Assembly (NCBI RefSeq): GCF_003217475.1
Contig: NZ_QJSP01000001.1
Span: 496,001-560,000 of the forward strand
DNA length: 64,000 nucleotides
Direction of reading: 5' to 3'
Source: Williamsia limnetica
GTDB lineage: Bacteria; Actinomycetota; Actinomycetes; Mycobacteriales; Mycobacteriaceae
The position numbers and the translations under genes were made by a program. The notes below the pieces were generated by a model. It did no database searches. It saw nothing but the letters and a program-made list of their open reading frames with translations, and was not told where the DNA came from. Of the stretch, positions 26,945-36,485 are shown one piece after another (position 1 is the first letter of the stretch; the number at the start of each line of letters is the position of its first letter).

Positions 26945-28258
26945 ATGACCGAATCAACCGAGCCTCCGCCGCCGGCTGACGTCGGCACCTCCCCCATCGA
27001 CGACGATGTACCCGCGGTCGGCGATGCACCTGCGGTCGATGACGGTCCCCCGCCGATACCTCTCACCGAACCGGCCGACGGCGTTCCGCCGGTGCTGACC
27101 ACCCCCGCCGAGTTCGCCGAGGCGGGCCGCGTACTCGCTGCGGGCACCGGACCCATCGCCCTCGACACCGAGCGGGCCTCGGGCTTCCGGTACTCCGGGA
27201 GGGCCTATCTCATCCAGATCCGGCGGACCGGCAGCGGTTCGATGCTCATCGACCCGATCGATCATCCCGACGCCCTCGGCCCGATCGCAACGGCGCTCGA
27301 CGGCCCGGAGTGGATTCTCCACGCCGCAGACCAGGACCTGCCGTGTCTGCGCGAGCTGGGCTTCCGGTGCGCCGCGCTCTATGACACCGAACTGGCAGGC
27401 AGGTTGCTCGGGATCCCCAAGGTGAATCTCGCGGCGATGGTGGAGCACTTCCTCGGGCTCGGTCTCGTCAAGGGTCATGGCGCCGCAGACTGGTCGCGAC
27501 GTCCACTTCCGGCCGATTGGCTCAACTACGCGGCCCTCGACGTCGAGGTCCTCATCGAACTCCGAGACGCGGTACAGGCCGCTCTGGTCGAGGCCGGTAA
27601 AGAGACCTGGGCGGCGCAAGAGTTCGCTGCCGTCTTGGCCAGGCCTGAACCCGCGCCGCGTCCGGACCGGTGGCGGCGTGTGTCGAAGATCCACACGATC
27701 AAATCGCCCCGCACCCTGGCGGCAGTTCAGCAGTTGTGGATTGCCCGCGAGGATGTCGCACGTCGACGCGACGTGGCGCCGGGCCGGATCCTGCCTGATT
27801 CGGCCATCGTCGCGGCAGCGGTTGCGGATCCGAAAACCCTGGACGAGTTGTACAAACTGCCCGTCTTCGGAGGCCCGCGCCAACGCCGGCAGGCCGGGCG
27901 GTGGATGTCGGCACTCGAGACGGCGCGGCGCCTACCCGACTCCGAGCTCCCCCCTCGACGACCCCCGAGTACCGGGCTGCCCCAGGTCAATCGGTGGGAA
28001 GCCAAGTCGCCCGAGGCCGCAGCGCGGCTGACCGCAGTGCGTGCGGCGCTGACAGCGCTGGCCGGCGAGGTGAACACCCCGGTGGAAAACCTGCTGCAGC
28101 CCGAACTCGTCCGACAACTCTGTTGGGACGACGTACCGTCGGCAACTCCAGAGGCCGTCGCCGCGCGGCTCGCAGACGGTGGCGCACGGCCCTGGCAGAT
28201 AGAAGTTACCTCAGCCGTGATCGCCGGCGCCCTCGCGGCAGCCCCACCGGCGGAATAA
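26945..28258 (+). CDS. RNase D-like 3'-5' exonuclease with HRDC domain
   Basis: A 437-residue DEDD-family exonuclease. ALDTERASGFRYSGRAYLIQ contains the first DxE metal ligands, ILHAADQDLPCLRELG the second Asp, and WLNYAALDVEVLIELR the last motif (Tyr and Asp). A C-terminal HRDC-like helical region follows (about 250-430). The first 40 residues are acidic and Pro-rich. It probably trims structured RNA such as tRNA precursors. It is convergent with dxs. Confidence 0.9.
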   Translation: MTESTEPPPPADVGTSPIDDDVPAVGDAPAVDDGPPPIPLTEPADGVPPVLTTPAEFAEAGRVLAAGTGPIALDTERASGFRYSGRAYLIQIRRTGSGSMLIDPIDHPDALGPIATALDGPEWILHAADQDLPCLRELGFRCAALYDTELAGRLLGIPKVNLAAMVEHFLGLGLVKGHGAADWSRRPLPADWLNYAALDVEVLIELRDAVQAALVEAGKETWAAQEFAAVLARPEPAPRPDRWRRVSKIHTIKSPRTLAAVQQLWIAREDVARRRDVAPGRILPDSAIVAAAVADPKTLDELYKLPVFGGPRQRRQAGRWMSALETARRLPDSELPPRRPPSTGLPQVNRWEAKSPEAAARLTAVRAALTALAGEVNTPVENLLQPELVRQLCWDDVPSATPEAVAARLADGGARPWQIEVTSAVIAGALAAAPPAE

Positions 28259-28280
28259 GAAAGTCCGCGCCGCGAGGCGT

Positions 28281-30248
28281 CTACTCAGGAAGGGCCTGTT
28301 GATCCGAGGCCTGCCTCGAGTCCTTCTCTCCGCGGCCTAGTTCGTTCTCATCCGATGACGACAATGGCGGTTGCATACCCGACACCATCGCTGTGATCGC
28401 ACGAGCGACGTCCTGGGCGGTGAGGCCGAGTCGGTCGAGGATCTGGTTACGGGAGGCGTGTGCGAGGAACTCCTGCGCGATGCCCACGTCGCGAACCGGT
28501 GTCACCACCCCGGCATTGCGCAGTTTCTCGGATACCGACGAGCCCACGCCGCCGTGGACTCCACCGTCTTCGACGGTGACGACGAGGCGGTGTGCGCCGG
28601 CCAGTTCGACGATCGATTCCGGCACGGGCAGTACCCACCGGGGGTCGATCACCGTGGCCCCGATCCCCTGTTGGGCGAGGCGGGCGGCAGTGTCGAGGGC
28701 GAGTGAGGCGAAGGGACCGACAGCGACGATCAGCACATCGGCGTCATCGCCACGTGAGGGCTTGAACAGGACATCGATGCCGTCCTCGAGGCGTTCGATG
28801 GCTCGGATGTCCTCGGGCACCGCACCCTTGGGGAAACGAAGCGCGGTCGGCCCGTCGTTGACGTCGAGGGCTTCGGCCAGCTCTTCACGCAGCCGCACCG
28901 AGTCCCGCGGGGCCGCGACCCGCATCCCCGGCACGATCGCCATGAGTGAGAGATCCCACATGCCATTGTGACTGGGCCCGTCCGGACCGGTGACACCCGC
29001 GCGGTCGAGGACGAGTGTCACGGGTTGCCGGAGCAGCGCCACATCCATCAGCAACTGATCGAACGCGCGATTGAGGAACGTCGAGTAGACCGCGACCACC
29101 GGATGGAGTCCGCCCAGAGCCAACCCGGCTGCCGAGGTCAGCGCATGCTGTTCGGCGATCCCGACGTCGAACATGCGGTCGGGAAAGCGTTCACCGAACG
29201 CTGCGAGACCGGTCGGACCGGCCATGGCTGCGGTGATCGCGACAACGTCCTTGCGACGGCTACCCGCCTCGATCAGTGCCGCCGAGAACACCGATGTCCA
29301 GTCGGGCGCGGGCACGCTGGTCGATTTGCCGGTGGCCGGGTCGATGATCCCCGTGGAGTGCATCTGATCGGCAACGTCGTTCTCCGCGTGGTGATAGCCC
29401 ATGCCCTTGCGGGTGACGGTGTGCACGATGACCGGCCCCCCAAAGGATTTGGCGCGTTGCAGTGCGCTCTCCAACGCCGTCTGGTCGTGTCCATCGACGG
29501 GACCGACGTACTTGAGGCCGAGGTCTGTGAACATCGCCTGTGGGGCGATCGCGTCCTTCAGGCCGGTCTTGAGCCCGTGCAACGCCGAATACGCCAACTC
29601 ACCGAACAGCGGGAGCTTGAGCACAGCACGTCGGCCTTCGTCGAGCACACGCTCGTACCCCGGTTGTAGTCGTAGCCCCGACAGGTGGCGGGCGAAGCCG
29701 CCGATCGTCGGCGCATACGAACGGCCGTTGTCGTTGACCACGATCACCATCGGGCGATCGCCGCCTGCGATGTTGTTGAGCGCTTCCCAGCACATCCCAC
29801 CGGTCAGGGCGCCGTCGCCGACGACCGGGACCACGTGGCGGACCTCGCCCGCCAACTCGAACGCCTTGGCCAGACCATCCGCATACGACAGGGCCGCCGA
29901 GGCGTGCGACGACTCGATCCAGTCGTGCTCGCTCTCTGCGCGTTCCTGGTAGCCGGTCAATCCGTCGCGCTGGCGGAGGGTGTCGAAACCGCCTTTACGT
30001 CCGGTGACGATCTTGTGGACGTAGCACTGGTGGCCGGTGTCGAAGAGGAGAGCGTCGTGCGGTGAGTCGAAGACCCGGTGCAGGGCCAGGGTCAACTCGA
30101 CGACGCCGAGGTTCGGTCCGAGATGCCCGCCGGTCGCCGAGACCTTGGCGATCAAGAAATCACGGATCTCCTGGGCCAGCTCTTGAGTCTCCGGGAGGGT
30201 CAACTCGCGCAGATCGGATGGCGAATTGACCGAATTCAGCACGCTCAT
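28281..30248 (-). CDS. dxs: 1-deoxy-D-xylulose-5-phosphate synthase
   Basis: A thiamine-diphosphate enzyme that condenses pyruvate with glyceraldehyde 3-phosphate, the entry step of the MEP isoprenoid pathway that feeds decaprenyl phosphate for the cell wall. [12 protein letters not shown], the ThDP motif [17 protein letters not shown], and [18 protein letters not shown] are present. The 655 residues include a slightly long charged C-terminus. It starts divergently from nothing close; a 96-bp gap separates it from the TrmA-like gene on the same strand. Confidence 0.97.
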   Translation of the reverse strand: MSVLNSVNSPSDLRELTLPETQELAQEIRDFLIAKVSATGGHLGPNLGVVELTLALHRVFDSPHDALLFDTGHQCYVHKIVTGRKGGFDTLRQRDGLTGYQERAESEHDWIESSHASAALSYADGLAKAFELAGEVRHVVPVVGDGALTGGMCWEALNNIAGGDRPMVIVVNDNGRSYAPTIGGFARHLSGLRLQPGYERVLDEGRRAVLKLPLFGELAYSALHGLKTGLKDAIAPQAMFTDLGLKYVGPVDGHDQTALESALQRAKSFGGPVIVHTVTRKGMGYHHAENDVADQMHSTGIIDPATGKSTSVPAPDWTSVFSAALIEAGSRRKDVVAITAAMAGPTGLAAFGERFPDRMFDVGIAEQHALTSAAGLALGGLHPVVAVYSTFLNRAFDQLLMDVALLRQPVTLVLDRAGVTGPDGPSHNGMWDLSLMAIVPGMRVAAPRDSVRLREELAEALDVNDGPTALRFPKGAVPEDIRAIERLEDGIDVLFKPSRGDDADVLIVAVGPFASLALDTAARLAQQGIGATVIDPRWVLPVPESIVELAGAHRLVVTVEDGGVHGGVGSSVSEKLRNAGVVTPVRDVGIAQEFLAHASRNQILDRLGLTAQDVARAITAMVSGMQPPLSSSDENELGRGEKDSRQASDQQALPE

Positions 30249-30344
30249 CTCTTCGGTGTCCTCTCAGGTGGGCGGCGAAGCGGAGGAACTACCGAACCGC
30301 CGCGATGCACCCGCCGGGCTGCGGCGGACGCGTGGCTACCCAGT

Positions 30345-31721
30345 CTACGGACCTGTCGCCGGAGCGGAGGACGGGCGCAGCAGTGCGATGGCCTCCATGT
30401 GGTGGGTCAGCGGGAACGCGTCGAAGCCGACCAGTGTGACGACTTCGTACCCACCACGCACGTAGTCGCCCAGGTCACGTGCGAACGTCGCCGGGTCGCA
30501 GCCGACAGCCACCACGAAGGCCGGGGCCGCGGCCACCACCTGTTCGACGACCTCGCGGCCCGCACCTGCTCGCGGTGGATCCAGGATCACGACGTCGGGG
30601 GCGGGCAGCGTTGCGAGCGTGGTGGCCACATTGCCGCGGTGAACCTGCACGCGGTGATCACCGGCGAAGGTCACCTCGGCGGCGCTGACGGCCGCCGCGT
30701 CTGCCTCGACGATGTGAACCCGGGCCGTCCCTCGCGCGTCGTCGTTCTCGTCGATCACGGCACCGGCCAGCACACCGGCGCCGCCGTAGAGATCCCAGAC
30801 GACCACCGACCGCGGCAGGCCCGCGTCTCGCAGCATGGTTCGAACCGCCGTGCTGTAGCCGTCGGCAGCACGGCGATGGGCCTGCCAGAAGCCTGTGATC
30901 GGCAGCTCCCAACTGCGTCCGGCGACGACACGCCGCACCGTGGGCCCTCCTTCGAGGATCGACTCGTCGCGAGCGGTCGAACGCTGGGCACGGTCGCGCT
31001 GGACCTTCCGTCGGCCACCTGATGGTGTCCGCGAGCGGCGCACCCTGCGCACGTCGCCGGCCGTGGTGAGACCGGCGATCGAGGCGATGTGGCGGACCCC
31101 GTCGTCGCCCGCGGTGATCACCAGGTCGGCCCCCGGTTCCAGACCCTCGAGCAGATCGACCCCGTCGAGCAGACCGGGAAGCGGTTGCGCACAATCGAGT
31201 CGCCGGATCACCGAATGGGACTGATAGGCATGCATTCCTGCGATACCGGCGCTGTCGACGACCAGGCGCTCGCGGACCCGCCAGCCGGTTTCCGGTTCGG
31301 CACCGGCGGCGGGGTCGAGCGAGAGCATCTCGCCCTCCCACTGCACGCCACCCATACGACTCAACAACTCACCGAGCACGCCCGACTTCAACTCGCGCGC
31401 GTGGGATCCAGTCGTGTGTGAAAGGTCACAGCAACCGGCGCCGCCGTCGGGTGCACCGGCAGGGCAGGCCGCGACGATGCGGTGATCTGACGCCTCGACG
31501 ATCTCGACTATCTCGGCGCGGACGAAGCCCTTTCCCCGGTCCTCGGAGACCCGCACCCGCAGGCGTTCGCCCGGCAGGGCGTGCCGGACGAACACGACTC
31601 GGCCGTCGTGGCGACCGACACACACGCCACCGTGCCCGAGCCGTTCGGTGGCGAGTTCGAATTCGTCGCCGAGCCAGCTGTTCTCGCTCGTGCGTTTCCG
31701 GGCTTCCGGGGTCTGGCTCAC
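30345..31721 (-). CDS. TrmA/RumA-family RNA uridine methyltransferase
   Basis: A 458-residue protein with an N-terminal TRAM domain (GHGGVCVGRHDGRVVFVRHA), a Cys cluster of the iron-sulfur type (CPAGAPDGGAGCCDLSH), and a C-terminal SAM-binding core (WDLYGGAGVLAG, ILDPPRAGAG, VAVGCDPATFARDL with the catalytic Cys). It should make 5-methyluridine in tRNA or rRNA; the exact target is not readable. The GTG start overlaps the stop of the KimA-like gene (GTGA). The M. tuberculosis equivalent is Rv2689c. Confidence 0.88.
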   Translation of the reverse strand: MSQTPEARKRTSENSWLGDEFELATERLGHGGVCVGRHDGRVVFVRHALPGERLRVRVSEDRGKGFVRAEIVEIVEASDHRIVAACPAGAPDGGAGCCDLSHTTGSHARELKSGVLGELLSRMGGVQWEGEMLSLDPAAGAEPETGWRVRERLVVDSAGIAGMHAYQSHSVIRRLDCAQPLPGLLDGVDLLEGLEPGADLVITAGDDGVRHIASIAGLTTAGDVRRVRRSRTPSGGRRKVQRDRAQRSTARDESILEGGPTVRRVVAGRSWELPITGFWQAHRRAADGYSTAVRTMLRDAGLPRSVVVWDLYGGAGVLAGAVIDENDDARGTARVHIVEADAAAVSAAEVTFAGDHRVQVHRGNVATTLATLPAPDVVILDPPRAGAGREVVEQVVAAAPAFVVAVGCDPATFARDLGDYVRGGYEVVTLVGFDAFPLTHHMEAIALLRPSSAPATGP

Positions 31722-33739
31722 AGTGGTTCAATCCGTTCGCCGGGTAGCGTTCCCACCCCGCGACGGGTGTCTCCCGGGGCGATGTAGGTACGGTCGCGTT
31801 TGCGTCGATCAGACGAACTGAGCTGCCATGGGACCGACGTCACCATCACGCCCGGCTCGAAGAGCAGCCTGCCTTTGAGGCGCAACGCCGACTGGTTGTG
31901 CAGGATCTGCTCCCACCAGTGCCCCACCACATACTCGGGGATGAAGACCGTGACCACATCACGCGGCGATTCACGGCGCAACCGGCGGACGTAGTCGATG
32001 ACCGGTCGGGTGACTTCTCGGTACGGGGACGCGATCACTTTCAGGGGGACGGTGATGTCACTGTCCTCCCACTGCGCCACGAGCTTCCGGGTGTCCCGGT
32101 CGTCGACGTTCACGGTGACCGCCTCGAGCTTGTCGGGACGGGTGGCACGGGCGAAGGCCAGCGCACGTCGGCTCGGCAGATGCAGGGTCGAGACCAGCAC
32201 GATCGAATGGGTGCGACTCGGTAGCACAGCCTCGTAGTCGGAATTGTCCAACTCGGCCTGCACCGAGGCGTAATGGCGGTGGATGAGCTTCATGAGTCCG
32301 AAGATCGCCACCATCGCGACTATCGCGATCCACGCTCCCGCAAGGAACTTCGTGATCAGGACGATGATCAGCACCGAACCCGTCATGAGCAGGCCGATGG
32401 TGTTGATGATGCGGGACCGGATCATCCGGGCACGTGCGTTCGGATCGCGCTCGGTCTTCAGATGCCTGGTCCAGTGCTTGACCATGCCGATCTGGCTCAG
32501 GGTGAACGACACGAACACGCCGACGATGTAAAGCTGGATCAACGCGGTGACCTCGGCACCGAAGGCGACGATGAAGGCGATCGCCGCGGCCGCCAGGAAC
32601 AAGATCCCGTTGGAGAAGGCCAAACGATCGCCGCGGGTGTGCAGCTGTCGCGGCAGGTACCGGTCCTGGGCCAGGACCGAACCGAGCACCGGGAACCCGT
32701 TGAAGGCGGTGTTGGCGGCCAGGACGAGGATCAGCGCGGTGACCACGGTCACGAAGTAGAAGCCGGGTGTGAACCCGCCGAACACCGCGTGGGCGATCTG
32801 GGCGATCAGCGACTTCTGCTCGTACCCCTCCGGCGCCCCCAGCAGATCCCTGGCCGGATCCGATACGTACTTCACGCCGATTTCCTTGGCCAGCAGGATG
32901 ATGCCCATCAGCAGGACAATCGAGATCGAGCCCAGCAGCAACAGGGTTGTCGCGGCATTGCGGGACTTGGGTTTCTGAAAGGCAGGCACTCCGTTGCTGA
33001 TCGCTTCGACCCCGGTCAGCGCGGCGCAGCCGGAAGAGAAGGCGCGTGCGATGAGGAACACGAAGGCGATCCCGATCAGATGGTCCTGTTCCGCCTTGAT
33101 CTCGTAGCCTGCCGTTTCCGAATGGATGTCGTCTCCGAAGACGTATACGCGGAGGAAACCCCAGGCCAGCATCACCACCATGCCGACGATGAATGCGTAG
33201 GTGGGGATGGCGAATGCAGTCCCCGATTCGCGCAGGCCTCGCAGGTTGATCGACGTCAGCAGAACGATGGCGACCACGCAGAAGAGCACCTTGTGGGTCT
33301 GCACGAACGGTACCGCCGAACCGATGTTCTCAGCCGCTGAGGCGATCGACACCGCCACGGTCAGCACGTAATCCACGAGCAGTGCGCTGCCGACCGTCAG
33401 CCCGGCGGTCGGCCCGAGATTGGTGGTCGCGACCTCGTAGTCGCCGCCACCCGAGGGGTAGGCATGCACGTTCTGCCGATAGCTGGCCACCACGACCACC
33501 ATCACGAGCGCAACGGCGAGACCGATCCACGGCGTGTACGTGTACGCGGACAAACCGGCCACCGACAGGACGAGGAAGATTTCCTGGGGTGCGTACGCGA
33601 CCGATGACATCGCGTCCGAGGCGAACACCGGCAGCGCGATCCGCTTGGGCAACAACGTATGACCGAGGGTGTCACTTCGGAACGGTCTGCCGAGCAGCAG
33701 TCGTTTTGTGGCCGTAGAGGCCTTGGACACCTTTGACAC
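31718..33739 (-). CDS. KimA-like APC-superfamily potassium permease
   Basis: A 673-residue permease with 12 predicted helices and a C-terminal cytosolic domain. It matches Bacillus subtilis KimA closely in memory: SDAMSSVAYAPQEI, YPSGGGDYEVA, LLVDYVLTVAVS, FSSGCAALTGVEAISNGVP and, at the C-terminal end, ILHNQSALRLKGRLLF. Residues tied to potassium in KimA have counterparts here (Asp42, Tyr49, Asp123, Thr242, Glu245). It would be a proton-coupled K+ importer. Divergently placed are two TrkA-type RCK genes, while no TrkH is present. GTG start; coupled to the TrmA-like gene. Generic annotation would say APC family permease. Confidence 0.82.
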   Translation of the reverse strand: MSKVSKASTATKRLLLGRPFRSDTLGHTLLPKRIALPVFASDAMSSVAYAPQEIFLVLSVAGLSAYTYTPWIGLAVALVMVVVVASYRQNVHAYPSGGGDYEVATTNLGPTAGLTVGSALLVDYVLTVAVSIASAAENIGSAVPFVQTHKVLFCVVAIVLLTSINLRGLRESGTAFAIPTYAFIVGMVVMLAWGFLRVYVFGDDIHSETAGYEIKAEQDHLIGIAFVFLIARAFSSGCAALTGVEAISNGVPAFQKPKSRNAATTLLLLGSISIVLLMGIILLAKEIGVKYVSDPARDLLGAPEGYEQKSLIAQIAHAVFGGFTPGFYFVTVVTALILVLAANTAFNGFPVLGSVLAQDRYLPRQLHTRGDRLAFSNGILFLAAAAIAFIVAFGAEVTALIQLYIVGVFVSFTLSQIGMVKHWTRHLKTERDPNARARMIRSRIINTIGLLMTGSVLIIVLITKFLAGAWIAIVAMVAIFGLMKLIHRHYASVQAELDNSDYEAVLPSRTHSIVLVSTLHLPSRRALAFARATRPDKLEAVTVNVDDRDTRKLVAQWEDSDITVPLKVIASPYREVTRPVIDYVRRLRRESPRDVVTVFIPEYVVGHWWEQILHNQSALRLKGRLLFEPGVMVTSVPWQLSSSDRRKRDRTYIAPGDTRRGVGTLPGERIEPL

Positions 33740-33803
33740 CAGGCAAACAATAGGGCCTGCCGTGCCGTATAGCTACGTGGGTGGCGGTAGCGTTCACCAG
33801 AGT

Positions 33804-33871
33804 GCCGAGACGAAGCGAAGCGGAGCTCGACCAGAGAGCCGATATGAGGCGCAGCGGAGCTTGATGGTGGT
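33804..33871 (+). repeat. Two degenerate copies of the 35-nt repeat family before trkA
   Basis: Units start at 33804 and 33838 (34-nt step), sharing GCCGA, then GAAGCGGAGCT or a variant, and CTCGACC or CTTGATG. They match the family at 3.5 kb (reverse strand) and 61.3 kb. They end about 30 bp before the trkA start and read in the same direction as it. Confidence 0.7.
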
Positions 33872-33903
33872 GCCGACCCGGATGATGTCAGCGAGGAGTT
33901 CTC

Positions 33904-34572
33904 ATGCGTGTGGTGGTGATGGGGTGCGGCCGCGTCGGGGCGAATCTGGCCGTGAAGTTGCAGGTTGCGGGCCACGACGTCTCGATCATCGATCGGGATC
34001 CGACTGCCTTTCGCCGGCTCCCGGACGACTTCGGCGGCACCACGGTCAAAGGTGTCGGATTCGATCAAGAGGTGCTGCGACGCGCGGGCGTCGAGGGAGC
34101 AGACGCCTTCGCCGCGGTGTCTTCCGGTGACAACTCGAACATCATCGCCGCCCGGGTGGCACGCGAGACCTTCCACGTCCCCAAGGTCGTCGCACGGATC
34201 TACGATGCCAAGCGGGCCGCCGTCTACGAGCGACTCGGCATTCCGACGGTCGCGACCGTCCCGTGGACCACGGATCGGTTCATCTCTGCGCTCGGTGAGG
34301 CCGATGCCGACGAGGTCGCCTGGACGGAGCCGGCAGGAGAGGTCGCGATTGTCCGGCTGACCGTCCACGAGTCGTGGGTGGGGACGTCGGTGACGCTGTT
34401 CCAGGAGAACACCGGTTCACGTGTGAGCTTCATCAACCGACTCGGACTGCCCTTGCTGCCAGGTCCCAAAGCGGTTCTACAGCAGGATGACCAGGTTTTC
34501 GTGGCGGCGCTGGTCGACAATCTCGAGAAAGTCCGCTCGGTCGCCGCCGGTGTCGCGCCCGAGACCGACTGA
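33904..34572 (+). CDS. ceoB: TrkA-type RCK protein (CeoB)
   Basis: A cytosolic NAD(H)-binding regulatory subunit of K+ transport, 222 residues. RCK-N has VVVMGCGRVGANLAV (GxGxxG) and the acidic IIDRDPTAF; RCK-C follows from about residue 140. GAGGAG precedes the ATG by 6 nt. It is followed after 25 bp by a second RCK gene and is divergent from a KimA-like permease. M. tuberculosis has the same pair as ceoB-ceoC (Rv2691-Rv2692). Confidence 0.92.
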   Translation: MRVVVMGCGRVGANLAVKLQVAGHDVSIIDRDPTAFRRLPDDFGGTTVKGVGFDQEVLRRAGVEGADAFAAVSSGDNSNIIAARVARETFHVPKVVARIYDAKRAAVYERLGIPTVATVPWTTDRFISALGEADADEVAWTEPAGEVAIVRLTVHESWVGTSVTLFQENTGSRVSFINRLGLPLLPGPKAVLQQDDQVFVAALVDNLEKVRSVAAGVAPETD

Positions 34573-34597
34573 CCCCGCAGATACGTAGGAGAACAAC

Positions 34598-35269
34598 ATG
34601 AAGGTCGCCATAGCCGGTGCCGGCGCGGTGGGACGTTCGATCGCTCGCGAACTCATCGCGAACTCCCACGACGTTTTGCTGCTCGAACGCAACCTCGACC
34701 ACATCGACGAAGAATCGGTACCGGGTGCCCGATGGGTCAGCGGCGACGCCTGCGAGCTCGACAATCTCGAGCGGGTGCAACTGCACAAGTTCAACGTGGT
34801 CATCGCGGCCACGGGTGACGACAAGGCAAACCTCGTGGTCAGTCTCCTGGCCAAGACGGAGTTCGCCGTCGCCCGGGTTGTTGCGCGGGTCAACGACCCG
34901 CGCAACGAGTGGTTGTTCGACGATGACTGGGGTGTCGACGTCGCTGTGTCGACCCCGCGAATGCTGGCGTCGCTCGTCGAGGAGGCGGTCTCAGTGGGCG
35001 ATCTGGTCCGGCTGATGACCTTCCGGCAGGGTCAGGCCAACCTCGTGGAGATGACCCTCCCCGACAACACCCCGCTGGCGGGCAAGCCGGTCCGCAAGCT
35101 GAAATTGCCCAGGGATGCAGCACTCGTCACCATCTTGCGGGGCGGCAGGGTGATCGTCCCGGTGCCCGACGATGCAGTGGAAGGTGGGGACGAACTCATC
35201 TTCATCGTGCCCGCGGAGGCCGAGGGCCAGCTGCGGGCGGCGATCATCGAGCCGGCGGCTCCGGCGTGA
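34598..35269 (+). CDS. ceoC: TrkA-type RCK protein (CeoC)
   Basis: A second RCK protein of 223 residues. It has VAIAGAGAVGRSIARELI, LLLERNLDHI, VVIAATGDDKANLVVSLLAK and a C-terminal RCK-C domain (TPLAGKPVRKLKLPRDAALV). GGAG lies before the ATG. It probably forms a hetero-octameric ring with CeoB, gating a K+ transporter. Its 3' end overlaps the convergent DUF3159 gene by 26 bp. Confidence 0.92.
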   Translation: MKVAIAGAGAVGRSIARELIANSHDVLLLERNLDHIDEESVPGARWVSGDACELDNLERVQLHKFNVVIAATGDDKANLVVSLLAKTEFAVARVVARVNDPRNEWLFDDDWGVDVAVSTPRMLASLVEEAVSVGDLVRLMTFRQGQANLVEMTLPDNTPLAGKPVRKLKLPRDAALVTILRGGRVIVPVPDDAVEGGDELIFIVPAEAEGQLRAAIIEPAAPA

Positions 35270-36002
35270 TTTCGACCGCTGGGGGGCCAGGTGCGTCGCG
35301 GGCAGGATCGGACCGGTCGCTGTCCTCGTTCTTCTGAGCCCAGCGGACCAGCAGCACCGTGGCGATGACGGCGGCCGCGGTCAGCGGCCATCCCATCGCG
35401 ATTCTCGCTATCGCGAGGGCTCCGGTCTCATCGTGGTCGTAGAGGAACGACTGCACCAGATAGCGGACTCCGAACAGCACGGCCCAGATCGCGGTCGCGA
35501 TGTCGTAGGCGATGAGGGTCCGGCGATGTTTGCGCCAGGCTGTTCCGTTGCCGTTCAGGGCATTCCAGATGACCCCGACCAGCGGCCAGCGCACCAGGAT
35601 CGACAGTACGAAAACTCCCGCGTAGAGCAGCGTGGTCCAGATCCCGAACAGGAAGAAACCCTTGGCGTCCCCGGTTCGGTGCGCGATGAACGCGCACACC
35701 CCCACGCCGATCACGCCTGAGATGGCCGGCTGGATGGGTTCGCGCCGGACCAACCGGACAATGAAGATCAGCAACGACACGCCGAGTGCGGCATAGATCG
35801 CCACCGTGAGATTCCAGAGTGAATTGGCGGGTACGAAGACCAGGATCGGGATGGACGAATAGATGAGGCCGGAGACCCCGCCCATCTGCTCCATCACGGT
35901 GAGCGCGGCGGGATCGACGTCTTTGGGCGCAGGGTCGTCGCCGGGTAGCTCGGGACCGCCGGACGACTGCGAATCCGCTCCCTGATCAGCTCTCGAAATC
36001 AA
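35244..36002 (-). CDS. DUF3159 family membrane protein
   Basis: A polytopic protein of about 252 residues with five or six helices, including GVSGLIYSSIPILVFVPANS and the conserved NGNGTAWRKHRRTLIAYDIA. The start is the TTG at 36002, one base after the stop of the OB-fold gene and with GGTGAG 8 nt upstream; a longer frame to 36077 lies inside that gene. The family resembles VC0807-like membrane proteins; function unknown. M. tuberculosis equivalent Rv2693c. Confidence 0.85.
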   Translation of the reverse strand: MISRADQGADSQSSGGPELPGDDPAPKDVDPAALTVMEQMGGVSGLIYSSIPILVFVPANSLWNLTVAIYAALGVSLLIFIVRLVRREPIQPAISGVIGVGVCAFIAHRTGDAKGFFLFGIWTTLLYAGVFVLSILVRWPLVGVIWNALNGNGTAWRKHRRTLIAYDIATAIWAVLFGVRYLVQSFLYDHDETGALAIARIAMGWPLTAAAVIATVLLVRWAQKNEDSDRSDPARDAPGPPAVEITPEPPAR

Positions 36003-36003
36003 T

Positions 36004-36375
36004 TCAGCTCTCACCGAGCAATTCGTAGTACGGATTGAACATGATCTTGTGACCGTCGTGCTCGCCGATCCGCCCACGAACGGTCAGGGTCCGGCCGGGT
36101 TCGATACCAGGAATCCGGTTGCGGCCGATGAACTTGAGGGTGACGACGTCGGTGCCGTCGAAGAACTCGGCCACGATGCCCGTCTTCATACTCTTCGAAC
36201 ACGTCTCCACGGAGCGCAGTTCACCATGCATGGTGACCTCGTCTCCGGCCGTACAGTCACAGGCGCGCTGGGCACCGGTCTGTTGCGACTGCTTCGAGAT
36301 GGTCTCCGCATCGAGCTGCTCGAGGTCCTCGGTCAGCCTGCGGGTGAGGCGTTTGAGATATCCGCCTGCAGTCAT
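36004..36375 (-). CDS. OB-fold nucleic-acid-binding protein
   Basis: A small protein of 123 residues with an OB fold of the tRNA-anticodon-binding type: EVTMHGELRSVETC, LKFIGRNRIPGIEPG and VRGRIGEHDGHKIMFNP. GAAGG stands 9 nt before the ATG at 36375. It is one base upstream of the DUF3159 gene and surely co-transcribed with it. Function not established; M. tuberculosis Rv2694c. Confidence 0.85.
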   Translation of the reverse strand: MTAGGYLKRLTRRLTEDLEQLDAETISKQSQQTGAQRACDCTAGDEVTMHGELRSVETCSKSMKTGIVAEFFDGTDVVTLKFIGRNRIPGIEPGRTLTVRGRIGEHDGHKIMFNPYYELLGES

Positions 36376-36485
36376 TGCGCTACGCACCTTCCCGATCGCT
36401 CGGGCTAGTAGTTGTCACGGGTCTGTGCTCACGCCAGAGTAGACCTCTGCCCACCTGACTTCCACCCGCGATGCAAGATCATTGC

